From positions 4,860 through 33,592 of IMG/VR virus record IMGVR_UViG_3300030450_002907: a stretch of DNA of 28,733 nucleotides; one strand, given 5' to 3'. Made by a program: the position numbers and the translations under genes. Under the pieces are notes generated by a model. It saw nothing but the letters and a program-made list of their open reading frames with translations. It ran no database searches and was not told the DNA's origin. This stretch comes from a virus. Of this stretch, positions 23,401 to 28,733 are shown piece after piece (the stretch's first letter is position 1; each line of letters starts with the position of its first letter).

Positions 23401-24241
23401 AGAAAAAGAAATTAGATCTAAAGCAACTGGAGTATTTGAAGCTTATGAATCTGAAGTAGAAAAAGGCAATTATGATAAATATTCTTTATTTGACGGAGTA
23501 GAAGATGTAACTCTTAGAAATTTATTTTTAAAAGAAGGATATAAAAATCAAAATGTATCAGGATTTCTTAAAAATTATAAAAGAATAAAAGAAATTAATT
23601 CTTATCAAACTCAAGGATTTTTAAGTCATCCAGTAGATAATACATATGTAAAACAACCAACATTTAATATACCAGAATACGATAAAAAGTTTAATCAGAA
23701 TATAGATAAAGATAAAAATAATATTATATCAAACTTTGAATTTTTACTATCTTCAAATAAACCTCAAGACGAACATACGATGTCTCTTAATTCTTTTAAA
23801 AGAGATATTACACAAGCTTTAATACAAAAAGGATATACTAATCCTGTAGTTAATTTAGATCCTAATAATTTATCAGGTGCTTGGGTAGATGATGCCTGGA
23901 TGACAGATGGTGATATATTTGGAAATTCACAATCTTCCTCTTCTACAACTAGTAATGTTGTATCGACTTCAGGGTATGGTTCAATAATAGATGATGATCC
24001 ATTACTTGGAGATATAAATAATGATCCTGATGAAGGAGACTCTAATTTAGATGTAAGTGTAGATTTGGATTCTCAAAATGAATTATTAAATCAAATTGAA
24101 TCTTCTGATTGGATAAACTCTCCATCATTTATGCGTAGGTCCAAAAAAAATCAATATGCATTATTTAGAGGTGCGGATCGTCCAATTTTTCAAACTAGAA
24201 GTGGGTTTACTTTGAGAAAATATAGAGGAAAAAGCACATAA
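17468..24241 (+). CDS. Giant modular virion protein with protease-like and lysozyme-like domains
   Basis: 2257 aa. Six GG-x-V/I-x-YQ motifs (residues 111-117, 519-525, 687-693, 1193-1207, 1605-1611, 1748-1765) cut it into seven segments. Segment 1 (26-105) resembles DUF192 (VQVANTAQEQEEGL, SMVF, GMKYNINID). Segment 2 is unrecognised. Segment 3 has HEMFH (573-577) with downstream EGEA (654-657). Segment 4 has HEIGH (1017-1021) with HEAYAD (1071-1076). Segment 5 has a degenerate NEITH (1439-1443) with PTEV (Glu1518). Segment 6 carries a small domain seen in other phage structural proteins (RMSHAMESGEINGMPVVYP, YAAQTGEYI). Segment 7 has a lysozyme/transglycosylase-like domain with Glu1829 (GRQESYYNP), ending in an acidic linker and basic tail. 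Placement among head genes suggests virion cargo ejected into the host; roles are inferred. Confidence 0.82.
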   Translation: MSDLMNLLKQAIAQRQSFTELKRDQEVQVANTAQEQEEGLRNKPLGTSMVFPNSRGNFNTRGMKYNINIDKYNDQGHLVQSYRNVPPGIDNLPMGDKTGTVIETPSEYKKGGPVKYQGGGSTNTGWGNKENTKRKVKTFNYENWSKKELDAFIKEHNLTYDNRWKTVHPKGQAVKFSESDYLKWLENPELVWKHFNLPPNLFGDVKNNSKFSDFQNFITGVERHKTNDFHEWLTSASFINNRDFEFKDSDGTHKKPGEQVNLAGDTKFLKYKISNAAPYLYYAAANKIPLKDLHTFIEGPRNHGNIGEFTKGIYKNQPFVDYVGQDWGSVQYKKFDHDKGQQVNQVGLKGEMGYPINWFVPKVLVQLDVTGPGYKRKREREERKKTGKIRRKKDIIKKEDTIEEVPVIKEYDFSQNVFPDTFHKGTEEKDRNAVIVLDGYNYYSPQEYVAHMQKVGRPVNVHAINNRATKEELGLIKKDGQWWAGNEGYNPNYGKKGYMPSPLKWEGDSDKNPSKKKIGGPINYQTEGEIPDKDLPQLIVSDDTERAYYDPHPLANTIHMNRDELNRGTVLPHEMFHWQQREAGGLFENPLLTPHPAGPVTEETLYSHYDRRQHDLDRQTQDEFTFFPESKMVPNFTRNVVAEQQMYNNPYTAEGEASMFESHYRHDPAYINLQSRVLRNAKYKKTGGPVKYQKKGSITMTDKEEKKFWKEQNKKGIYQTEYDEEGRKRVDKDIRRITNEQKTTEINTEGLNRPVDVYPNPVSSEFMQNEPFESPFFMSKINYIQDQINYFLGLKDPTSLISRRLSGEFSSAVDESNTIQKFQQYDPTLPRQFGINNYSNKTTEAEWDEDGNYMGIKTVDDFSGGDFSDLRVTPENVLKTTIPRLANITFLDMGDDDKKRITIMKKLNALSEDWIEEHGTLDGFNIYDHITVKQAKDLSNFSGAHVDSFFKPFMDKINDDTSSDYKRETLMESGEDPNDPRFENLMATITMPKEETDWLWKDIGMGKLGSWFTTLMHEIGHVSARDDFLSERDARILKDLNYANFWKDEMPETMQDTMHQSGFHLNEITTHEAYADLTGVRLDMLEKGIYDYKTEQMTIEHWQEYVKSYDPDMKTTNENYPISLQRMLWRYRLPDNKIGRETKYSTDPNLIYDPKGTGNDQDSNIRFINNSIAGISTEIGDDIGSPAARSKTGGLVQLGSGGLVQYQTEGEVTGTRIPYHAKTREEEIEFAQQWSPYGGTGGSIQDWQDREQNEYYTKYEGVTEADIKKKYKKLNYRSDSQGDETRKEWKQRIKLEEEAELKEFAVWPQKVQDLKDEEWAKYNEYRHETPEGNIERDKAKAYFTNYFESPKFKERVIAQYGEENYEAIKAEKLEMLNTLDFYETDPEAFLYSVGEGDYIGQHKDYIMTTGSYKADTHTAQYNVAQSEKMGMPLDAIIVNEITHGTGATDYYKAKEDNPFAGLPNENWKGYVYDPETDTYIPDPNAYGVKSVMSDYERNIASKRKESAVKNNHDERPTEVKSDIESTRYELSTEDMYDFNDPDFQFTEEHLEYMRNNPEKFQKFNKVLSRDYEDEVILEMMNVFVENDEIMDDTTDPNRTMRGQTGGVVNYQSEGQLQKYSENATDEEKRNYWLNLNSDKNFVQRILNPDLNHGKEIPHPESGLRMSHAMESGEINGMPVVYPRVVEVPGENRFHYFETSKEAQAYAAQTGEYIVTDTHEEAIWLAKDNYKTPEFVRAYGDSDHKKQMGGFWHIEQPKKKQYQTGGSEETKEKKEHILFRTGRSAEDDLLDKQFLKKIAMKIVDERRGEISQEEALKKVEFLMNFVGRQESYYNPELNSSGELPYIPMGVTNTKTQINPAEGAYHFKPDGLKTAMQRVKNFLGSSDDPDSFYHQAKNYGWIDENAKPGSRFNPYWYTELQDHMDPNQLTKTQQDILILLDWAEGDAKLTDYIQGNISEVDFYMHGHHRGERGKNYDKNLEKEIRSKATGVFEAYESEVEKGNYDKYSLFDGVEDVTLRNLFLKEGYKNQNVSGFLKNYKRIKEINSYQTQGFLSHPVDNTYVKQPTFNIPEYDKKFNQNIDKDKNNIISNFEFLLSSNKPQDEHTMSLNSFKRDITQALIQKGYTNPVVNLDPNNLSGAWVDDAWMTDGDIFGNSQSSSSTTSNVVSTSGYGSIIDDDPLLGDINNDPDEGDSNLDVSVDLDSQNELLNQIESSDWINSPSFMRRSKKNQYALFRGADRPIFQTRSGFTLRKYRGKST

Positions 24242-24284
24242 TAAGTGTTATATAATAAAGTATATATATATAATAAATATATAA

Positions 24285-24315
24285 TTGTAAATAATGAAAC
24301 TAAATATTAAATTTG
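24285..24315 (+). promoter_or_regulatory. Promoter for scaffold and capsid genes
   Basis: TTG (24285-24287), 20 bases, then TAAATTTG (24308-24315) matches the Bacteroidota consensus. It lies in the 90-base gap between the giant gene and the scaffold-like gene. A separate promoter here would give the high output needed for capsid protein. Confidence 0.55.
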
Positions 24316-24331
24316 TAAAAAATAAATAATT

Positions 24332-25462
24332 ATGACAACAGATGCAACAGACGATAAATTAAATTTTGATGACATCTCATTTGATGATATGATCGATGGG
24401 GGTCTTCAAACTGCAGAAGTAAGCGAAGAAACAGTAGCTGAAAAACCTGCTCAAGAAACAGCACCTATAGATGAAAAGCCTATAGAAAATACGTCAGAAG
24501 AATTAGATTCTGATGCAGAAATAAAAGAAGAAATAGTAGATGACATTCCATCTCAAGAAGAGGCGGAAGTTCAATCTAAAGAAGAGCCAGCAGCAGAAGA
24601 AGAGGAAATAGTAGATGATACGGTTATAGCAGAAGTAATAAAAGAATTAGGGTATGAAGTAGGAGATGCTGAATACGATGATACTTCTGAAGGATTAGCT
24701 AAATTTACTAAAGATGTAGGAACTAAAATGGCTCAAGAGCATATTCAAGAGTTAATGGAATCATTTCCAGTAGTTAAACAACATCTTGAATATGTTATAG
24801 CTGGAGGAGATTCTAGAAAATTTATGGAGACTTTTAATCCTCAACAGGATTATTCTCTATTAAGACTTTCAGAAAAAGACACAGCAACTCAGAAAATGTT
24901 AGTTTCAAATTATTTTAAAATGAAAGGACATGATCAAGAGTTTATTAAAGAAATAGTTGAGGATTATGCAGATTCTGGAAAGCTTATAAATAAAGCGCAA
25001 TTAGCTCAAAAAGCTTTAGTTAATGCTCAAAAAGAACAGAGACATAAAATGATGCAGCAACAACAAACTGAAGCTGCAGAAAGAAGAAAGGAGCAAAAAA
25101 ATTTTTGGAATGATATCTATGAAACTATTGATACTTCAAAAGAATTTTCAGGAATAAGTGTTCCTCAAAATGAAAAGAAAAAATTCTTTAAGTATTTATC
25201 TACTCCTATTAATAAGGAGGGATATACTCAAAGAGATGTAGATCATCGAGATTCTAGTTTAGATGTTAAATTAGCAATTGATTATTTAATGTTTAAAGGA
25301 TTTAAACTTGATGATATAGTTAAAAATAAAGTTAGTACTTCTAGAGCACAAAGTCTTAGATCTAGAATACAACAAGGGGAGAAAAGAATTAAAAGTGCAA
25401 GACGTACTAACAGAAAAAATACTGGGTTCGATATTGAGGATCTTGATCTATCAGTCATCTAG
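24332..25462 (+). CDS. Putative capsid scaffolding protein
   Basis: 376-aa protein whose first 110 residues are extremely acidic (repeated E/D with EEPAAEEEEIVDD) and probably disordered. The remainder is helical with a basic C-terminus (SLRSRIQQGEKRIKSARRTNRKN, shown in part). A disordered acidic N-terminus plus helical core and basic end, encoded directly before the capsid protein under the same promoter, fits a phage scaffold that assembles the prohead and is then removed. No protease of the prohead type is seen beside it. Stop codon TAG. Confidence 0.65.
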   Translation: MTTDATDDKLNFDDISFDDMIDGGLQTAEVSEETVAEKPAQETAPIDEKPIENTSEELDSDAEIKEEIVDDIPSQEEAEVQSKEEPAAEEEEIVDDTVIAEVIKELGYEVGDAEYDDTSEGLAKFTKDVGTKMAQEHIQELMESFPVVKQHLEYVIAGGDSRKFMETFNPQQDYSLLRLSEKDTATQKMLVSNYFKMKGHDQEFIKEIVEDYADSGKLINKAQLAQKALVNAQKEQRHKMMQQQQTEAAERRKEQKNFWNDIYETIDTSKEFSGISVPQNEKKKFFKYLSTPINKEGYTQRDVDHRDSSLDVKLAIDYLMFKGFKLDDIVKNKVSTSRAQSLRSRIQQGEKRIKSARRTNRKNTGFDIEDLDLSVI

Positions 25463-25516
25463 TATTAAAACCCTGGATTGGAGGTAAAGGGTCCTCTATT
25501 TAAATAATTAAAAAAA
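25463..25516 (+). other. Leader of the capsid gene with small hairpins
   Basis: ACCCT...AGGGT and GAGG...CCTC can pair alternatively between the scaffold stop and the capsid ATG, followed by ATTTAAATAATTAAAAAAA. It may stabilise or separate the capsid mRNA; no promoter match seen. Confidence 0.3.
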
Positions 25517-26962
25517 ATGCAAGTAGTTAAAACGTTTTATAACGACGCTCAAATGACTGATTCGAACAGTCTATCTGCAGCACTGATGGAAAAACCTACT
25601 GAGCTTTCACCAATTATTACACATTTGGCTGGTAAAGAAGATCGTAAGTTTCCATTAACAATGCTAACAGAAGGGGTAGGTAATACTAAATCTATTGATA
25701 GATGGGAGTATGAATATCGAGTAAAAACACATGAAATAAATGTAAGACCATTAGTAACTGATGCAGGATCTGCAACTGGAGGGAACGGTGTTCCTTTTAA
25801 ATTAGTATTTCCTGATAAATGGTTTGTATTTCCTTATAACTTAATCTCTGAATCAGGAGCACAAGTTAGAATTATGGCTGAGCCAGAAGCAAAAGGAAAC
25901 AACTGGGAATATACAGTTATGCAAGTTGAACCAACTTCAACTAATAAAATAGTTGCATCAGACCTTGATGTAGGTGCATTATGGGGAATGATGTATGCTA
26001 ATGTTGGATTAGACTTCTCTAGAGGTAATGCTTCTAACTGGTCTGCTCCAGGATTAATCAGAAACAAAATTGGTACGATTAGAAAATCATATCACTTTGC
26101 AGGTAATGCAAAAGATTATGTTGCTGAATTTAATCTTCCAACTAAAGGTGGAAAACAAACAAAGCTTTGGATGGATTATGAAGAATACAGACACATGCTT
26201 AGATTTAAAGAAGAATGTGAATTAATGTATTGGTATGGAGAAAAAACTTATGATACTAATGGTGTAGTTACTATGAAAGATGAGAACGGACAACCAGTTA
26301 TATCAGGACCAGGTTTACTTCAACAAATCATTAATAAAGAAACTTATTCTTCATTAACTGAATCTAAATTATTAAATACTATTGGCGATATGTTCTATGG
26401 TATGACTGATGCTAATGATAAAGTAATTACACTTTATACAGGTATTGGTGGTGCTAGAGAATTTGATTCTGCTTTAAAAGGCTATACTGGTGGATTTGCA
26501 CATGCTGCATCTGGTGCATCAAGTGCAAATTGGACAGTAAATGCTGATAGTAAATTTATTACTGGATCAGGTCGATCTTTAGGAATGACAGGTTACTTTA
26601 CTTCTTATGATCATATTGATGGTTATAGAGTAAATGTAGTTAAAAATCCTATGTTTGATCATGGACCAGTTGCTCAAGCTAGAAAAAGACATCCTGAAAC
26701 AGGTTATTCTTTAGAATCTTACAGAATGGTATTTGTTGATAATTCAAATTATGATGGACAGAATAATGTTCAAATGATCAACAAGAAAGGACGTGAGATG
26801 CTAAGATGGTGTGTAGCTGGATCAGTTGTACCTAGAGGATTCGATGGTAATGGATCTAGAGCGTCTGATATTGATGGAGCTTCTGTACATATGCTTAAAA
26901 CAGCAGGTATAGTACTTCGAAGATTTGATACTTCTCTTGACATGGAGTGTGTAGCTTCATAA
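25517..26962 (+). CDS. Major capsid protein
   Basis: 481-aa protein starting MQVVKTFYNDAQMTDSNSLS. Length and place (after portal and scaffold-like gene) fit the HK97-fold major capsid protein of crAss-like phages. Balanced composition with many Gly/Asn turns and better GC and codon quality than neighbouring genes (more C-ending codons) suits a highly expressed structural protein. Segments such as GGKQTKLWMDYEEYRHMLRF (about 215-234) and the C-terminal VHMLKTAGIVLRRFDTSLDM look like the E-loop/P-domain and A-domain helices, though this is by eye. Two hairpins follow the stop. Confidence 0.82.
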   Translation: MQVVKTFYNDAQMTDSNSLSAALMEKPTELSPIITHLAGKEDRKFPLTMLTEGVGNTKSIDRWEYEYRVKTHEINVRPLVTDAGSATGGNGVPFKLVFPDKWFVFPYNLISESGAQVRIMAEPEAKGNNWEYTVMQVEPTSTNKIVASDLDVGALWGMMYANVGLDFSRGNASNWSAPGLIRNKIGTIRKSYHFAGNAKDYVAEFNLPTKGGKQTKLWMDYEEYRHMLRFKEECELMYWYGEKTYDTNGVVTMKDENGQPVISGPGLLQQIINKETYSSLTESKLLNTIGDMFYGMTDANDKVITLYTGIGGAREFDSALKGYTGGFAHAASGASSANWTVNADSKFITGSGRSLGMTGYFTSYDHIDGYRVNVVKNPMFDHGPVAQARKRHPETGYSLESYRMVFVDNSNYDGQNNVQMINKKGREMLRWCVAGSVVPRGFDGNGSRASDIDGASVHMLKTAGIVLRRFDTSLDMECVAS

Positions 26963-26979
26963 GAAGAGTGTCATGACCC

Positions 26980-27001
26980 GACTATGAGTTGCATCGTAGT
27001 C
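26980..27001 (+). terminator. Hairpin downstream of capsid gene
   Basis: GACTATG (26980-26986) pairs with CGTAGTC (26995-27001), one G-U, loop of 8, followed by TATTTATTTAG. It could act as a terminator or as a 3' mRNA stabiliser for the capsid message. Confidence 0.45.
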
Positions 27002-27019
27002 TATTTATTTAGTTTCCAA

Positions 27020-27048
27020 GAAGTCAGAGGGTTTTACCCTTTGGCTTT
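27020..27048 (+). other. 13-bp hairpin in capsid 3' region
   Basis: GAAGTCAGAGGGT (27020-27032), loop TTT, ACCCTTTGGCTTT (27036-27048) forms a 13-bp stem with a few G-U pairs, without a following T tract. A smaller hairpin AATAACA/TGTTATT lies at 27070-27088. Likely mRNA-end stabilisation or attenuation between capsid and connector genes. Confidence 0.45.
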
Positions 27049-27112
27049 GCGGGACTAGATTTTAAACTAAATAACAAAAATTGTTATTCTTAAACTGTAA
27101 AAGAACTTAAAT

Positions 27113-27913
27113 ATGAAAAAAATAATGTTACGTAGGGAAGAAGTCATGGGACATCTACCTAAAGAAGTAAGAGCTAGCGCAATCTCAAAAATAAGTAGCG
27201 TATATGTTAATCGTCAACCGTTGAAAGGCGTAGAAGGCGAAGAAGCAAAAAAAATAATGAATGGGTTTTTAGATGTGGCCCCTGATCATGTAGATTGGCC
27301 AAGACACGAAAAAGTATTTTGGACTAATTTAGCGATCAAAGTTCCATTTGAAGGAATAGAGCTTGAAATTGGATTAGATGAAAATGGAATGCCTTATAAT
27401 ATTGATCATTATTTAAAATATAGATTTTGTTTGAAGCATCCTTATGTTGCAGATAGTAAAAATGATTTATCAGGAAAAGCAAGATTTTATTTTGTTGATG
27501 CGGATAGAGATATTAGGGAAGCAAATAAAAAAGTCAAAATTAGAAAAGAAGCAGATAAAGAATTTATTAAAGCTTCATCTGATGAAAAGAAAATGGATAT
27601 GCTACTTAGATTATTATCTAAACATAATCCAACTAAATTAACTAGAGAACAAAAAGAAAATACTCTTTATGATCTCAAAGATAAAGAACCAGCTAAATTT
27701 CTTAAATTAGCATTAGATAAAAATTTAGAAATGAAAGCTGAAATTGATGAAATGGTTGAAGCAGGAGTTTTAAGAAAAATAGGAAATCAAGTAATTTATA
27801 TAGATGAAGTACTTGGTGAGACTACAGAAGATACAATAATATATCTTCGTAATAAAAAGAACTCAGGAACTTTAACTATTTTAAGAGCTAAATTAAAAGA
27901 AGCTATTGTATAA
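27113..27913 (+). CDS. Unknown structural-region protein after the capsid gene
   Basis: 266-aa basic protein. The N-terminal half is globular (VFWTNLAIKVPFEGIELEIG, DENGMPYNIDHYLKYRFCLKHPYVADSKNDLSG, here in parts). The second half is a long helix-rich region (residues 140-215) and a C-terminal turn IGNQVIYIDEVLGETTEDTIIYL. I recall proteins of this size after the capsid gene in crAss-like phages but cannot name a role. It overlaps the next gene by one base (TAATG), so the two are probably co-translated. Head-completion or auxiliary capsid protein is a guess. Confidence 0.72.
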   Translation: MKKIMLRREEVMGHLPKEVRASAISKISSVYVNRQPLKGVEGEEAKKIMNGFLDVAPDHVDWPRHEKVFWTNLAIKVPFEGIELEIGLDENGMPYNIDHYLKYRFCLKHPYVADSKNDLSGKARFYFVDADRDIREANKKVKIRKEADKEFIKASSDEKKMDMLLRLLSKHNPTKLTREQKENTLYDLKDKEPAKFLKLALDKNLEMKAEIDEMVEAGVLRKIGNQVIYIDEVLGETTEDTIIYLRNKKNSGTLTILRAKLKEAIV

Positions 27914-28733
27914 TGACAGGACAAGAGATGGTAAATAGAGTAAATATGCTGCTTGATAAGATTAATTCTTTTCAAGCAGATACTCTATTGGAATCTGAAG
28001 TCTATACAGCTCTTAATATGGCACAAGATGCTTTTGTTAAATCAAGATATGGACGTGCTAATAAATATGGAAAAGGATTTGACGAATCTCAAAAAAGGAT
28101 AGATGATTTAAATGCTATTATAAAAGATTATTCTGCATTACCTGATTCATTTGAAGATTTAGGTAATGGGTTTTATAGAGATACTCTTCATGCTACTATG
28201 CCAGGACATTATATGCATTTAGTTAGTTTAAGAGTTAATTTAAAACATGTAGGGTGTAAATATCCTTTAGAACAAGATGTTCATTGGGTTTCACAAGATC
28301 ATAATTTTAGTATAACTGGTGAAACTGTAACTCTTACACGTAGGATAGAAGCTGTAGAAGAATATGAAATTATAGATACTTATGATGATGCTGAACCACC
28401 TGTATTAATATCTTCAGAACAAGGAGGATTAATAGCAGCTGCTTCTCCAATTCCATTAAGTACTAAAGAAGCAGTGCTTTGTAAATTTACACAAAATGAT
28501 GATATATTTACAATGCTTAAAGATCCTTTTAATACAACTAAAATAAGTGGTCCTTTATATACTATTTCAGGCCAATCTAATGGTGAGGCCTCAGCAAATA
28601 GTATAACAAAAGCAAAATTAGAAATATATACTGATAATACGTTTATTGTAGATAGAGTATTATTAAGGTATCTTAGAAATCCGCGAGTAATTTCTGGCAC
28701 ATATAATTGTGAACTAGCAAAACATACTCACCA
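27913..28733 (+). CDS. Ring/connector-type structural protein, truncated at window edge
   Basis: Frame starting MTGQEMVNRVNMLLDKINSF and running 273 codons off the right edge. Its ATG shares one base with the upstream TAA. The end visible here, VDRVLLRYLRNPRVIS...CELAKHTH, strongly recalls the conserved end of crAss-like neck/tail ring proteins (LxYLRxPxxI...CELPEHTH). It would form part of the ring stack between portal and tail. Only part of the gene is seen; the family call is from memory of the pattern. Confidence 0.78.
   Translation, partial: MTGQEMVNRVNMLLDKINSFQADTLLESEVYTALNMAQDAFVKSRYGRANKYGKGFDESQKRIDDLNAIIKDYSALPDSFEDLGNGFYRDTLHATMPGHYMHLVSLRVNLKHVGCKYPLEQDVHWVSQDHNFSITGETVTLTRRIEAVEEYEIIDTYDDAEPPVLISSEQGGLIAAASPIPLSTKEAVLCKFTQNDDIFTMLKDPFNTTKISGPLYTISGQSNGEASANSITKAKLEIYTDNTFIVDRVLLRYLRNPRVISGTYNCELAKHTH

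Noticed and set aside
24332-25462. Stop-codon reassignment (TAG or TGA read through) as in some crAss-like phages
   Set aside because: TAG, TGA and TAA all end genes at positions consistent with operon overlaps in both blocks, and no recognised domain continues past a stop.
25834-26067. Minus-strand frame within the capsid gene, and another at 28380-28700
   Set aside because: Antisense to well-supported structural genes with no features of their own.
1-28733. CRISPR array, IS element, integrase/att system
   Set aside because: No regularly spaced direct repeats, transposase or recombinase motifs are visible; the tRNA-like element could be an attachment-site remnant but no recombinase is in the window.

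Overview
The window looks like part of the genome of a tailed double-stranded DNA phage, most likely a crAss-like (Crassvirales-type) podovirus infecting a member of the Bacteroidota. The taxonomic reading is inference. It rests on the gene set (family A DNA polymerase, DnaB-type and SF2 helicases, IHF/HU-like protein upstream of the terminase, large terminase, a portal with a Gln-rich coiled-coil tail, capsid protein and ring-like protein). It is supported by strong AT richness, start codons preceded by A-rich leaders rather than Shine-Dalgarno sequences, and promoters of the Bacteroidota form TTG-N20/21-TAnnTTTG. All three stop codons are used as stops (TAG ends the scaffold-like gene, for example), so there is no sign of the stop-codon reassignment known in some crAss-like phages. 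No integrase, rRNA, IS element or CRISPR array is visible.

The layout is two opposed blocks diverging from a non-coding region at about 8466-8969. The left block (1-8465) runs leftward. It starts with small unknown genes interrupted by several structured non-coding stretches (7212-7323, 7817-7933, 8018-8053 and a terminator at 8074-8099). It ends in a replication cassette: family A DNA polymerase with exonuclease domain, a free-standing DnaA domain IV protein, an SF2 helicase, a putative helicase accessory protein and the DnaB-type helicase. A region at 5540-5810 carries a predicted leftward promoter, two near-identical palindromic sites, a perfect DnaA box and an attenuator-like hairpin just upstream of the polymerase operon. 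Several overlapping micro-genes (29, 35, 51, 56 and 59 codons) that are easily missed lie in both blocks.

The right block (8640-28733) runs rightward. It opens with a structured leader and a 56-aa gene, then a strong predicted promoter in front of a GroES-like co-chaperonin. A string of tightly overlapping small genes follows (wHTH-like protein, zinc-ribbon protein, IHF/HU-like protein, unknown 172-aa protein, staphylococcal-nuclease-like enzyme), leading to the large terminase subunit. A 74-nt tRNA/tmRNA-like element separates the terminase from the portal. After the portal come two tandem paralogous small proteins (candidate capsid decoration or head-fibre proteins), then a giant 2257-aa virion-type protein. 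An acidic scaffold-like protein with its own promoter, the major capsid protein, an unknown protein and a truncated ring/connector-like protein at the right edge complete the block.

The most unusual object is the 2257-aa protein. Six copies of a GG-P-V-K-Y-Q type motif cut it into seven segments. These include a DUF192-like domain, two HExxH metalloprotease-like domains, a third degenerate one (NEITH), a small phage-associated domain and a lysozyme/transglycosylase-like domain. It reads as a multi-enzyme virion cargo or ejection polyprotein assembled from modules joined by a common linker or processing tag.
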